A DNA stretch of 64,000 nucleotides, taken from assembly GCF_004796535.1 (NCBI RefSeq), contig NZ_SPHY01000004.1, positions 62,001 to 126,000 on the forward strand. The letters are read 5' to 3'. This DNA is from Sphingomonas flavalba. Its GTDB lineage: Bacteria > Pseudomonadota > Alphaproteobacteria > Sphingomonadales > Sphingomonadaceae. The translations under genes were made by a program, and so were the position numbers. The notes beneath the pieces were generated by a model. The model was not told where the DNA came from. It worked only from the letters and a program-made list of their open reading frames with translations, and did not search any database. Below, piece after piece: positions 51,749-62,517 of this stretch (its first letter is position 1; every line of letters begins with the position of its first letter).

Positions 51749-51796
51749 TTTTTATGCGTATGATCGGCAGAGCGGCCACGATCCGGCAGGATGGGG

Positions 51797-51936
51797 GCGC
51801 AAGGTAGCAGGCGCAAGGTAGCAGGCTCAGAGTGGCTGGCGCAGGATGGCAGGCGCAGAGTGCCTGGCGTTGGATGGCCGGCGTGGGATGGCGGGCGCGG
51901 GTTGGCAGGCGCTGTGTGGCAGGCGCTGTGTGGCAG
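51797..51936. repeat. Ten tandem copies of a 14-bp unit in the leader of SDR D
   Basis: Consensus GCGCNGGRTGGCAG; copies 1-2 are GCGCAAGGTAGCAG and copies 9-10 are GCGCTGTGTGGCAG, identical within each pair. The array ends three bases before AAGGAGGAG, the ribosome-binding site of SDR D, so it would be in the 5' leader of the mRNA. The unit is not a multiple of three, and there is no start codon with supporting context. It may vary in copy number. Confidence 0.85.
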
Positions 51937-51953
51937 GCAAGGAGGAGAACGAC

Positions 51954-52712
51954 ATGGGGCGGGTGCAAGGCAAGGTGGCGCTGGTCACCGGCGGCGGGTC
52001 CGGGCTGGGGGCGGCGGACTGCGCTGCGCTGGCCGGCGAGGGCGCAACGGTGGTGGTCACCGACATCAAGCTGGAGACCGCCCAGCGCGTCGCCGACAGG
52101 ATCGGCAACGGCGCGGTGGCGATGACGCTCGACGTCGCGTCCGAGGACGGATGGATCGCGACCATGAACGCGATCGCCGCCCGATTCGGGCGACTCGACA
52201 TATTGGTGAACAACGCCGGGGTGGTGCTGAACGCCGACGTCGAGGAGACGACGCTGGAGCAATATCGCTGGGTCAACGCGGTCATGAACGACGGCGTGTT
52301 CCTGGGTTGCAAACATGCGATCCCGCTGATGAACCGCAACGACGGCGGATCGATCATCAACATGTCGTCGACCGGCGCGCTGCTCGGCTATCCGATCTTC
52401 TTCGCCTATTCCGCCGCCAAGGGCGCGGTGCGGTCGATGACCAAGTCGATCGCGGTGATGTGCCAGCAAAAGGGTTACAAGATCCGCTGCAATTCCGTTC
52501 ACCCCGGATCGATCGAGACGCCGATGGTGCAGCAGGCGGAAGGCCGGCCGGGTCAGGAAAAGCCGGTGCCCGCCGGCGTGCTGCCGCCCGGGCAGAGCGG
52601 GGCGCCGGAGGATGTGGCAGCGATGGTGCTGTTCCTGGCGTCCGACGAATCGCGCTTCGTCAATGGCGCCGAGCTGGTCATCGACAATGCGGTGACGATC
52701 CGCCCGTTCTGA
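51954..52712 (+). CDS. SDR family oxidoreductase D (secondary-alcohol dehydrogenase type)
   Basis: A 252-residue classical SDR: ALVTGGGSGLGAADCAAL, NNAGVVLNADVEE, Ser in MSSTGALLGYP, the catalytic YSAAK, and NSVHPGSIETPMVQQ. The pattern resembles cyclohexanol and hydroxysteroid dehydrogenases. AAGGAGGAG precedes the ATG at 51954. A 140-base tandem repeat and operator site 7 lie upstream. It is convergent with the tandem Rieske genes. It probably oxidises a ring or side-chain hydroxyl made by them. Confidence 0.88.
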   Translation: MGRVQGKVALVTGGGSGLGAADCAALAGEGATVVVTDIKLETAQRVADRIGNGAVAMTLDVASEDGWIATMNAIAARFGRLDILVNNAGVVLNADVEETTLEQYRWVNAVMNDGVFLGCKHAIPLMNRNDGGSIINMSSTGALLGYPIFFAYSAAKGAVRSMTKSIAVMCQQKGYKIRCNSVHPGSIETPMVQQAEGRPGQEKPVPAGVLPPGQSGAPEDVAAMVLFLASDESRFVNGAELVIDNAVTIRPF

Positions 52713-52781
52713 ACAGCCGGAAACGCGAATGGCCGGCCCGCTGGCCGGCCATCCCCGTCGTCGCGCGGCAATAAGCCGTCG

Positions 52782-54128
52782 TCAGGCGGCGAGCCATTTG
52801 TCGAGATGGGTGTGGAAGTGGCGCAGCCGCGCCTCCTGCTCACCCCAGAGCGGCCCCTTGAAGCCGCGCGAGCGCGCGCCAGCCTGAACCACCGGCAGCA
52901 GCTCCGCGTCCTGATCCAGCACCTCACCCATCCCCGGCGGTTCGCCGAGACCGGTATGAACGACCTCGGGCCGGGTCTCACCGGTCAGGTCGACATCGGA
53001 CGCCAGCCCCATCCACAGCGGCGCCCCGTAGCCGGGCACGTCGACATGCCGGTAGAGGATGTTGGTTTCGTAGGTGAAGCGGTTCGGATCGGTCGGGTGC
53101 GGCTTGAAGCGATGCAGGAACACCGCCTCCGGATGGCAGCCGATCTGCGCGTTCGGAAAGATCCCGAAAATAGTAGAATCGGTCAACTGCGCATCGCTGA
53201 ACCGCTCATAGTCCAGCCCGAGCCGGGCGGCGCGGTCGCGCTTCGCCATCGCGATCGCCGCCCGGCTTTCCCGCGCGGTGCCCTGGAAGGTGGCCGGATC
53301 GACCCCGGCGTCGCCCAGCATGGCCGCGATACCGGGGTTGATCCCCTCCTGGTCCGGGAAATGCGAGTTCGGCTGGCCGAACGGCACGAACTGCCGGCTC
53401 ATGCCGTTCGGGTAGAGATCGATATGGGTGCGGTCGTCGAGCATCCCCATCGTCTGCGGATGGATCGCATGGAGATGATAGCTCTCGTAGGACGCGTCGA
53501 TGCCGCCTTTCCAGTTGGCCGCCCATTCGGAGCGGCGGTGCTGGACGACATTCATCTTGTCGATCTGGTAGGTTTCCAGCATCGGCAGGACCTCGCCGAG
53601 ATAGTCGGCGAGCGGTGGCACGTCGTCGCTCATCGAGATGAACACCAGCCCGGCCGCTTCGTCGACGCGGACCGGGGTCAGATCCGTGCCGTGACACAGC
53701 ACCTCCGGTCTGAAGGTCTCGGCATCGGTGACATGGATGTTCGTGCCGTCGAGATCGAACTGCCAGCTGTGGAACGGGCAGGTGAACCGCCCCTGCGATC
53801 CGAAATCGTCACGAACGAGCTGGCTGCCGCGATGCGAGCAGACGTTGTAATGGGCGGCCAGCCCGCCGTCTTCCTTGCGGACGACGATGAAGCTTTCCAC
53901 GCCGATATCGAAGCGCATCCAGTCACCCGCCTCGCGCACGTCGCTGACCGGGCCGGCGAGCAGCCAGGTCCTGGTGAACAGCTTTTCCCATTCGGCCGCA
54001 GCCACGTCGGCCGCGGTATAGCGCCGGGGATCGGGACGTTCGGTGCCGTTGTCGACATGCGGCGCCGGCGCGTCGAACGGATGGGTCGACCCCTCATGAA
54101 CGGCCCAGCCGCGCGGATCGTAGTTCAT
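52782..54128 (-). CDS. Rieske non-heme iron oxygenase, large-subunit type (3 of 4)
   Basis: A 448-residue oxygenase. Rieske ligands: Cys97/His99 (CSHRGS) and Cys117/His120 (CPFHSW). Iron site: IDASYESYHLHAIHPQT, His218 and His223, bridging Glu215. Its neighbour upstream is a paralogue with the same residue numbers at all these sites, and the two overlap by four bases (ATGA). This arrangement suggests a recent duplication with possible pairing of the two proteins. It is the second gene of the unit headed by the paralogue. Confidence 0.92.
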   Translation of the reverse strand: MNYDPRGWAVHEGSTHPFDAPAPHVDNGTERPDPRRYTAADVAAAEWEKLFTRTWLLAGPVSDVREAGDWMRFDIGVESFIVVRKEDGGLAAHYNVCSHRGSQLVRDDFGSQGRFTCPFHSWQFDLDGTNIHVTDAETFRPEVLCHGTDLTPVRVDEAAGLVFISMSDDVPPLADYLGEVLPMLETYQIDKMNVVQHRRSEWAANWKGGIDASYESYHLHAIHPQTMGMLDDRTHIDLYPNGMSRQFVPFGQPNSHFPDQEGINPGIAAMLGDAGVDPATFQGTARESRAAIAMAKRDRAARLGLDYERFSDAQLTDSTIFGIFPNAQIGCHPEAVFLHRFKPHPTDPNRFTYETNILYRHVDVPGYGAPLWMGLASDVDLTGETRPEVVHTGLGEPPGMGEVLDQDAELLPVVQAGARSRGFKGPLWGEQEARLRHFHTHLDKWLAA

Positions 54129-55483
54129 GCGTCGTCTCCCATCGCCATGCGACGATCAAGCTCAGCATGGAAGTGGCGCAGCCGCGCCTCCTGCTCACCC
54201 CAGAGCGGGCCGCGGAAGCCGCGCGACCGGGCCCCCGCCTGGACGATCGGCAGCAGGTCCGAATCCTGGTCGAGCACCTCGCCCAGCCCCGGCGGCTCGC
54301 CAAGACCGGTGTGAACGATATCCGGCCGGGTCTCGCCGGTCACGTCGATCTCCTCGCTCAACCCCATCCAGGCCGGCGGCGCATAACCGGGCGCGTCGAC
54401 ATGACGGTAGAGGATGCAGGTATCGTAGGTGAAGCGGTTCGGATCGGTCGGGTGCGGCAGGAAGCGGTGGAGGAACACCGCCTCCGGATGGCAGCCAATC
54501 TGCGCGTTCGGGAACACGCCGTAGATCGTCGAATCGCTCAACTGAGTGTCGCTGAACTTGTCGTAGTCCAGCCCGAATTTCGCCGCGCGGGCGCGCTTCG
54601 CCTGCTGCACCGCTTCGCGCGTCTGCTGCGCGGTGCCGTTGTAAGTGGCAGGATCGATGCCGGCATCGCGCAGCATCATCGCGATCCCGGGATTGACGCC
54701 TTCCTGATCGACATAGCGCGGGCTTGGCTGGGCAAAGGGCACAAACTGACGGCTGAAGCCGTTCGGATACAGGTCGATCTGCGTGCGATCGTCCATCAGG
54801 CACTGGGTCTGCGGATGAACGGCGTGGAGATGGTATATTTCCGCGAAAGCGTCGACGCCGCCTTTCCAGTTGGCGCCCCAATCCGACTTGCGATGCTGGA
54901 TGACGTTCATCTTGTCGATGTCATACAACTCAAGCTGCGGCAGAATCGGCGCCAGCCACTGCCTCAACGGCTCAATGTGCGGATCCATCGAGATGAACAC
55001 CAGCCCGGCGGCGACTTCGCAACGCACCGATGTAAGGTTGACGTCATGACACAACACCTCCGGCCGGAAGGTTTCCCGGTCGGTAACGTGGATATTCTCG
55101 CCATCCAGCCCGAATTGCCAACTGTGGAACGGGCAGGTGAATTGGGACGCGCAGCCGGTATCGCCCATGACAAGCTGGCTGCCGCGGTGCGGGCAGACGT
55201 TGTAGTGGGCGCGGATGACGCCATCCTCGCCATGGACGACGATGAAGCTTTCGATGCCGATGTCGAAACGCGCATAGTCGCCGGGCTCGCGCACGTCGGA
55301 CAGCGGGCAGGCGATCAGCCAGCTGCGGGCGAATATCTTTTCCCACTCCTGCGCGGCGAAAGCGGGGTCGTAGTACCGATCCGGCGACGGCCGCGTCGCG
55401 CCGTTGTCGATGACCGGCGCGCGATCATTGAACGGATGCGGCGCACCAACGTGAATGTCCCACAAGCGAAAATCGAATGCCAT
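54125..55483 (-). CDS. Rieske non-heme iron oxygenase, large-subunit type (4 of 4)
   Basis: A 452-residue oxygenase. Rieske ligands: Cys97/His99 (CPHRGS) and Cys117/His120 (CPFHSW). Iron site: VDAFAEIYHLHAVHPQT with His218 and His223; bridging residue Glu215. It shares many long identical stretches with the protein encoded after it (for example GLGEPPG and GPLWGEQEARLRHFH). Operator site 8 lies 68 bases upstream, in the gap shared with a divergent VOC gene. Confidence 0.92.
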   Translation of the reverse strand: MAFDFRLWDIHVGAPHPFNDRAPVIDNGATRPSPDRYYDPAFAAQEWEKIFARSWLIACPLSDVREPGDYARFDIGIESFIVVHGEDGVIRAHYNVCPHRGSQLVMGDTGCASQFTCPFHSWQFGLDGENIHVTDRETFRPEVLCHDVNLTSVRCEVAAGLVFISMDPHIEPLRQWLAPILPQLELYDIDKMNVIQHRKSDWGANWKGGVDAFAEIYHLHAVHPQTQCLMDDRTQIDLYPNGFSRQFVPFAQPSPRYVDQEGVNPGIAMMLRDAGIDPATYNGTAQQTREAVQQAKRARAAKFGLDYDKFSDTQLSDSTIYGVFPNAQIGCHPEAVFLHRFLPHPTDPNRFTYDTCILYRHVDAPGYAPPAWMGLSEEIDVTGETRPDIVHTGLGEPPGLGEVLDQDSDLLPIVQAGARSRGFRGPLWGEQEARLRHFHAELDRRMAMGDDA

Positions 55484-55551
55484 GCTGCGCTCTCCTCTCG
55501 AGCCGCCGACGCCGGCGGCGAGTCCATCTTGACGTGGCCTCCCTCATAATA

Positions 55552-55571
55552 AAAACAGTCATGACTGTTTT
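55552..55571. promoter_or_regulatory. Shared palindromic operator, site 8 (perfect palindrome)
   Basis: AAAACAGTCATGACTGTTTT is a perfect 20-bp palindrome, and it lies exactly 68 bases from the start codon of the divergent genes on either side (55483 and 55640). It defines the consensus best. Confidence 0.88.
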
Positions 55572-55639
55572 GCAAGCCGCTTCACATCCGGCGGCGGAAG
55601 GGACCCGGAACGGCCGGGCCGAGAGAGAGGACGCGCAGC

Positions 55640-56173
55640 ATGAGCCACCTGTTCGGACCCGTTTTCCAGATCGCCTATGTTGTCGAGGACGTCGACGCCG
55701 CGATCGACCACATGGTCAAGACGATGGGGGTGGGGCCGTTCTTCCTGTTCCCGCTGCCGTTGCAGGCAGAATGGCTGGAGGTGCGCGGCGAGCGGGTGCC
55801 GGCCGACTATGACCTGCTGGCGGCGGCGGCGCTGTCCTATAGCGGCGAGACGATGATCGAGCTGATCCAGCCGGGCTCCGCCCCGTCGACCTATCGCGAG
55901 TTCCTCGACGCCGGGCGGCGGGGCGTCCACCATCTGGGCACCGTCGCCACCGATTACGACGCGCAGATGGCGGCGGCGCGGGCCGCCGGCATCGGCGTCG
56001 CGGCCGAAGGTGTCCTGCCGATCTCCCGCTTCGCCTATCTCGATACCGACGTGCTGTTCCCCGGCACGATGGTCGAGCTGATCGAGATGACCCAGGCGAT
56101 GCGCGACCTGTTCGACGGCATCAAGGCGACGGCCAACGCCTGGGACGGCAGGGAGCCGGTGCGCCGGATCTGA
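55640..56173 (+). CDS. VOC family protein (glyoxalase_4 type)
   Basis: A 177-residue protein. It begins FQIAYVVEDVDAAIDHMVKT then GVGPFFLFP, with the later ETMIELIQPGSAPSTYREFL and GVHHLGTVATDYDAQMAAAR. The GVGPFF motif and length put it near methylmalonyl-CoA-epimerase-like VOC proteins. A related protein is encoded at 63096. GAGAGAGAGGACGC precedes the start. It is divergent from the tandem Rieske pair with operator site 8 between them. Confidence 0.82.
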   Translation: MSHLFGPVFQIAYVVEDVDAAIDHMVKTMGVGPFFLFPLPLQAEWLEVRGERVPADYDLLAAAALSYSGETMIELIQPGSAPSTYREFLDAGRRGVHHLGTVATDYDAQMAAARAAGIGVAAEGVLPISRFAYLDTDVLFPGTMVELIEMTQAMRDLFDGIKATANAWDGREPVRRI

Positions 56174-56202
56174 ATTCCCGGAGCCGCCGACGCCCGGTCA
56201 GG

Positions 56203-58308
56203 TCAGGGCCGTTCGCGGCGCAGGGCGTCGGCGCGGGTGCGCAGATACTGGCGGACGGCGGCGAGCTCCTTGTCCGTCAACTCCTCGAAGCGCGGCATGC
56301 CGGCGGGAACCAGCGTGCCGTCGCGCACGATGCCGGTGAAAATGTCCGGCGACATGACCGCGAGGGAGGTTCGCAGATCCGGCGCCGTGCCGCCCGCAAT
56401 CGCCCCGCCGCCATGGCAGACCGCACAGCGGATGTTGAAGATCCCCTCGCCTGCCCCGGCCGCCGCCGCATCCGCCCGGAAGCCGGGATCGGGCGCCGCC
56501 TTCGCCACATAAGGCGTCTTGGCCGGCAGCACCGCCTTGCCGTCCAGCGCGAAGGTCAGCACCCGGCGGCTCTGCGTGCGGTAATCGATGCCGAACTGGG
56601 CGAGTAGCGGCCCGAACAGGCCGGCGCTGGTCCCCATGCCGGCGATGACCGTGACATATTGGCGGTCGCCGACCCTGTAGCTGATCGGCGGGGCGACCAC
56701 CGGGGCCCTCGCATCGAAATTCCACAGCGGCTTGCCGGACGTGCCGTCATAGGCGGTGAAGCTTGAATCCGGGTGGCCCTGAAAAACGAGGTTGCCGCCG
56801 GTGGCGAGGACGCCGCCGTTGAAATGCCCCGGTGTCGGCAGGCGCCAGGCGGCTTTCTGGGTGACCGGATCCCATGCGACCAGGTAGCTGAGCGTCTTGG
56901 CACCGGCCGGCGGCCGGATGTCGACCCGCACGCCATAGTCGAGCGCCATGCCGGGCGTCCGCCGCCAGTTGGCCGCGGTGATGCCGGCATCGTCGAACGT
57001 CGCCTCCAGGTCGATCGCCGGGATATAGACCAGGCCGGTCTTCGGGCTGTAGGCCATCGGCGTCCAGCTATGCGCGCCGACCGGCGTGGGCCGGAACGTC
57101 GCCGGGCCATCCTCGTAGCGGATGTTCGGTTCCTCGACGGGGCGCCCGGTCTTGAGATCGATCCGCTTCGCCCAGGTGGTGGTGACGAACGGCTCGGCCG
57201 AGATCAGCTCCCCGGTCAGGCGATCGAGCACGTAGAAGAAGCCGTTCTTGGGCGCGGTCATCAGCACCTTGCGCTGCTTGCCGCCGATCGTCAGGTCGGC
57301 CAGTTGCATGTCCATCGCGGCGTTGAAATCCCAGCTTTCGCCCGGGTTGATCTGATAGTGCCATTTGTACGCCCCGGTTTTCGCGTCGAGGGCGAGAATG
57401 GAGCAGAGGAACAGGTTGTCGCCCTTCCCCGCGCTGCGAATCTTGTGGTTCCACGGCGAGCCGTTGCCGGTGCCGAGGTAGAGCGTGTCGCTGTCCTTGT
57501 CGTAGGTGATCGCGTTCCAGACGGTGCCGCCGCCGCCATGTTTCCACCACTCACCGGACCAGGTTTTGGCGGACATCTTCATCGCATCGGTCTCGAACCC
57601 GTCGGCCGGGTTGCCGGGCACGGTGAAGAAGCGCCATTTCTGCTCGCCGGTCTCGGCGTCATAGGCGGTGGCGTAGCCGCGGATCGCCGCTTCGTCGGCG
57701 CCGCCATTGCCGATCACCACCATGCCGTCGAACACACGCGGCGGGCCGCTGATGAAGCGCTGGTCGTCCTTGCCCATCGTCATCGCGGTCCACACCGGCT
57801 TGCCGGTCTTCGCGTTGAGCGCAATCAGCCGGCCGTCCTGGGTGGCGATGTAGACCTTGCCGTTCCAGTAGGCGATGCCCCGGCTGCCCCAGCCCTGACG
57901 CAGCTTGTGCCCCGATGCCTCCGGCGCCTTCGGGTCATATGTCCACAGCAGCCTGCCGGTGGCGGCGTCGACCGCGTGGGCGACGCTGTAGCCCGAAGCG
58001 AAGTAAAGGATCCCATCGACCGCGATCGGCCCCGTCGCGGGATTGCCCGGCGGCAGGTCGAGCGACCAGACAAGCCCGAGCCGCGACACGGTTTCGGGAT
58101 TCACCTCGTCGAGCGGACTGTAATGCTGCTCCCCGTAAGTGCGGCCGAAGCCGGGCCAGTCGCGCCCGTCGCTGCCGTCGTCCAGCTGGGCAAGCCAGCC
58201 CTGCGGACCGGCGACCGCCGCCGTGTTATCAGCGGGGGCGGAGCGGTTGCAGCCGGCAAGCGCCAGAATGACGCACGCCGCCAGAGCGCGCTGTGCGGCT
58301 GAGGCCAT
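56203..58308 (-). CDS. PQQ-dependent quinohemoprotein alcohol dehydrogenase, lipoprotein type
   Basis: A 701-residue periplasmic enzyme oxidising an alcohol and passing electrons to a bound heme. The N terminus ends in the lipobox LALAGC (Cys20), so it should be lipid-anchored. An eight-bladed quinoprotein propeller follows, with repeats like TGRLLWTYDPKAP and the catalytic-Asp motif NPGESWDFNAAMDM. The cytochrome c domain has CAVCH (628-632) and Met671. The adjacent Cys-Cys pair that usually covers PQQ is not seen; that region reads KLRQGWGSRG. It lacks an operator copy. Confidence 0.9.
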   Translation of the reverse strand: MASAAQRALAACVILALAGCNRSAPADNTAAVAGPQGWLAQLDDGSDGRDWPGFGRTYGEQHYSPLDEVNPETVSRLGLVWSLDLPPGNPATGPIAVDGILYFASGYSVAHAVDAATGRLLWTYDPKAPEASGHKLRQGWGSRGIAYWNGKVYIATQDGRLIALNAKTGKPVWTAMTMGKDDQRFISGPPRVFDGMVVIGNGGADEAAIRGYATAYDAETGEQKWRFFTVPGNPADGFETDAMKMSAKTWSGEWWKHGGGGTVWNAITYDKDSDTLYLGTGNGSPWNHKIRSAGKGDNLFLCSILALDAKTGAYKWHYQINPGESWDFNAAMDMQLADLTIGGKQRKVLMTAPKNGFFYVLDRLTGELISAEPFVTTTWAKRIDLKTGRPVEEPNIRYEDGPATFRPTPVGAHSWTPMAYSPKTGLVYIPAIDLEATFDDAGITAANWRRTPGMALDYGVRVDIRPPAGAKTLSYLVAWDPVTQKAAWRLPTPGHFNGGVLATGGNLVFQGHPDSSFTAYDGTSGKPLWNFDARAPVVAPPISYRVGDRQYVTVIAGMGTSAGLFGPLLAQFGIDYRTQSRRVLTFALDGKAVLPAKTPYVAKAAPDPGFRADAAAAGAGEGIFNIRCAVCHGGGAIAGGTAPDLRTSLAVMSPDIFTGIVRDGTLVPAGMPRFEELTDKELAAVRQYLRTRADALRRERP

Positions 58309-58387
58309 TATCGATTGTCCCGGTTGCGTCGCATCGGCGCGATATTTTCCATATTCGATGTCAATGACAAGATTAATACTAGTAGAT

Positions 58388-58407
58388 ATACCTATAAATA
58401 TAGGTAT
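58388..58407. promoter_or_regulatory. AT-rich palindrome ATACCTAT-aaat-ATAGGTAT
   Basis: An 8-bp inverted repeat with a four-base spacer in the 190-base gap between the divergent PQQ-dehydrogenase and AhpD-like genes. The surrounding 100 bases are strikingly AT-rich for this genome. It differs from the ten-member operator family and may bind another regulator. Confidence 0.45.
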
Positions 58408-58498
58408 CTGTACCTAGATATACATTACGATTATTTTCCGTATACTTTTAATGCTTCATCGCTATCCTATAGTCTGGACGATCATGAGGAGGCGAACA

Positions 58499-59065
58499 AT
58501 GGCCAATATTTCGATTCCCGTGGAGAAGGGCGCCGACCCTCTTGGTTATGCGCTGGCCCGCCTTGCGCCTGATATCGGGCCGGCGGCGGGCGCCTATGTG
58601 CAAGCGGTCTATCAGTCGCTGCGCCTGCCGCTGCGGGTGGCGGAAGCGGCGCGGTATCGCACGGCGCAGATCAACGGCTGCCTCGTCTGCCAGGATTTTC
58701 GGGCGGGCGACCATCTTGACGCCTATCTCGAGTCGATCGGCGGCGACCCGACCCAATCGCTGGTCGCGCGCGGCGGCGCGCGGCCCGACGAGGCATTCTA
58801 TGCCGACGTCGCCGACTGGCGCCAGTCGCCGCTGTTCAGCGAGCAGGAGAAGCTGGCGATCGAATATGCGGAGCGCATGGCCGATGCCCCGCGCGACCTG
58901 CCCGGCGAGGACCGGTTCTGGCGGCGGATGCACGATGCCTACAGCGACGCCGAAATCGTCGAGTTGACGCTGGCGATCGGCTGCTGGATGGCCATGGGCC
59001 GCTTCACCCATGTCCTTGGCCTCGACACGGTGTGCATGGCCGACATGGTGCAGCCGGCGGCGTGA
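58499..59065 (+). CDS. Carboxymuconolactone decarboxylase/AhpD-like protein
   Basis: A 188-residue all-helical protein. RTAQINGCLVCQDFRAG has the CxxC pair (Cys61, Cys64) of AhpD-like members, and the second module reads FSEQEKLAIEYAERMADAPR then GCWMAMGRFTHVLG. The family covers alkylhydroperoxide reductase partners and ring decarboxylases; the CxxC suggests redox work. GAGGAGGCG precedes the ATG at 58499. It is divergent from the PQQ dehydrogenase. Confidence 0.85.
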   Translation: MANISIPVEKGADPLGYALARLAPDIGPAAGAYVQAVYQSLRLPLRVAEAARYRTAQINGCLVCQDFRAGDHLDAYLESIGGDPTQSLVARGGARPDEAFYADVADWRQSPLFSEQEKLAIEYAERMADAPRDLPGEDRFWRRMHDAYSDAEIVELTLAIGCWMAMGRFTHVLGLDTVCMADMVQPAA

Positions 59066-59107
59066 ATGCGACGGCGGAGGGCCCGCGCGCCCCCCGCCGC
59101 CGACGCG

Positions 59108-59128
59108 GCCTGCGCCACAGACGCAGGC
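59108..59128. terminator. Hairpin between convergent AhpD-like and TonB-receptor genes
   Basis: Stem GCCTGCG/CGCAGGC with a seven-base loop in the 74-base convergent gap. There is no T-tract, so it may be a weak terminator or only mRNA-end structure. Confidence 0.4.
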
Positions 59129-59139
59129 GGCGCGTTCCG

Positions 59140-61611
<2,472 letters not shown>

Positions 61612-61689
61612 AACCTCCCCTTCTTCCCGACGCGGAGCCTGGAATCCGGCTCCGTCATTCACGCAGCCTATCGTGCTTTTTGAATTTTT

Positions 61690-61709
61690 CAATCAATCAA
61701 GAATGTTTT
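61690..61709. promoter_or_regulatory. Shared palindromic operator, site 9
   Basis: CAATCAATCAAGAATGTTTT, 78 bases before the TonB-receptor start. The core CAATCAAGAATG has one mismatch from a perfect inversion. Confidence 0.7.
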
Positions 61710-61791
61710 TAATTCGATGCCGCGCTGCGCCACCCCCGTACCGCCTATTCGCCCCGCGTGGCCGGCGCCCGGAACGATATTAGCGCTTGAA

Positions 61792-61811
61792 TAAGCCGAC
61801 ATGATTGTTTT
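61792..61811. promoter_or_regulatory. Shared palindromic operator, site 10
   Basis: TAAGCCGACATGATTGTTTT, with an exact right half and a weak left half, 59 bases before the ABM-gene start at 61871. It is the only case where the divergent gap has two sites besides the TetR 1 gap. Confidence 0.5.
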
Positions 61812-61870
61812 TAATGTTGCCAGATCGACGCGAGGATCGATGGTCTTACGGGTCGGAATGAGGAGACGGC

Positions 61871-62170
61871 ATGGCCTACAGCTTTCTGTCGCGCTTTCGG
61901 ATCAAACCGGAGAGCGAGGCGCGATTTATCCGCCTCGCCCGTACGATGGAGGGACTGGTCGACCGGGAACCCGGCACCCTGGCCTTCAAGTTTTTCCGCC
62001 TGGCCGAACCGGGCCTGTTCGCCGTGTTCGAATCCTTCGTCGACGAGGCCGCCGACAAGGCGCACATGGAAACGGAGCACGGCAAGCCGCTGATCGCCGA
62101 GATGATCGAGTGCATGGCCGGCGGCTATGAGCGCGAATTGCTTTACGATCTGGAAGGACCGACCGCATGA
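61871..62170 (+). CDS. Antibiotic-biosynthesis-monooxygenase (ABM) domain protein 1
   Basis: A 99-residue dimeric alpha/beta-barrel protein. It has LSRFRIKPESEARFIRLART, TLAFKFFRLAEPGLFAVFES, and HMETEHGKPLIAEM with the usual His. Such proteins are cofactor-free monooxygenases or scaffolds for quinol or aldehyde intermediates. GAGGAGACGGC is the ribosome-binding site. The stop overlaps the next start (ATGA). It heads an operon of four small-fold proteins with operator site 10 before it. Confidence 0.78.
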   Translation: MAYSFLSRFRIKPESEARFIRLARTMEGLVDREPGTLAFKFFRLAEPGLFAVFESFVDEAADKAHMETEHGKPLIAEMIECMAGGYERELLYDLEGPTA

Positions 62171-62463
62171 GCGGCAAGAGTTTCATCGCGCAATTGCGCG
62201 CAAAGCCGGAAAAGCGCGACGAACTGATCGCGCTGCAGGCGGAGCTGAAGGCGCTGGTCCGGGCGCAGGAGCCGGACGCGCTGGTGTACGAACTGTTCCA
62301 GTCGGACGACGACCCGGACCTGTTTCAGGTCGTCGCCACTTTCCGCGACGACGCCGCCTTCGACCACCATATGCAGATTGATTTCCACGACCGGCTGGTG
62401 CCGCCGATCCTCGCCTGTGTGGACGGAGAGATGCAGATCGCCTTCTATCGTTCCCTGCCCTGA
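62167..62463 (+). CDS. Antibiotic-biosynthesis-monooxygenase (ABM) domain protein 2
   Basis: A 98-residue relative of the previous protein: FIAQLRAKPEKRDELIALQA, ALVYELFQSDDDPDLFQVVA, then HHMQIDFHDRLVPPIL. The two are only loosely alike, so they may form a mixed dimer or have separate substrates. Translational coupling by ATGA overlap supports joint action. Confidence 0.78.
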   Translation: MSGKSFIAQLRAKPEKRDELIALQAELKALVRAQEPDALVYELFQSDDDPDLFQVVATFRDDAAFDHHMQIDFHDRLVPPILACVDGEMQIAFYRSLP

Positions 62464-62517
62464 GGGCGCCATGCCCGGTGCCGGAACGTGTCGCACCGCA
62501 GGCAGATGGAGAGGCGC

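Noticed and set aside
51637-51816. N-terminal extension of the Rieske ferredoxin with a hydrophobic, membrane-like stretch
   Set aside because: The extension runs through operator site 7 and the promoter region, and the protein from 51636 has the normal length for such ferredoxins.
58418-58437. Possible eleventh operator copy before the AhpD-like gene (right half CGATTATTTT)
   Set aside because: Only the right half resembles the consensus; the left half matches at about half of its positions in a very AT-rich stretch where chance matches are likely.
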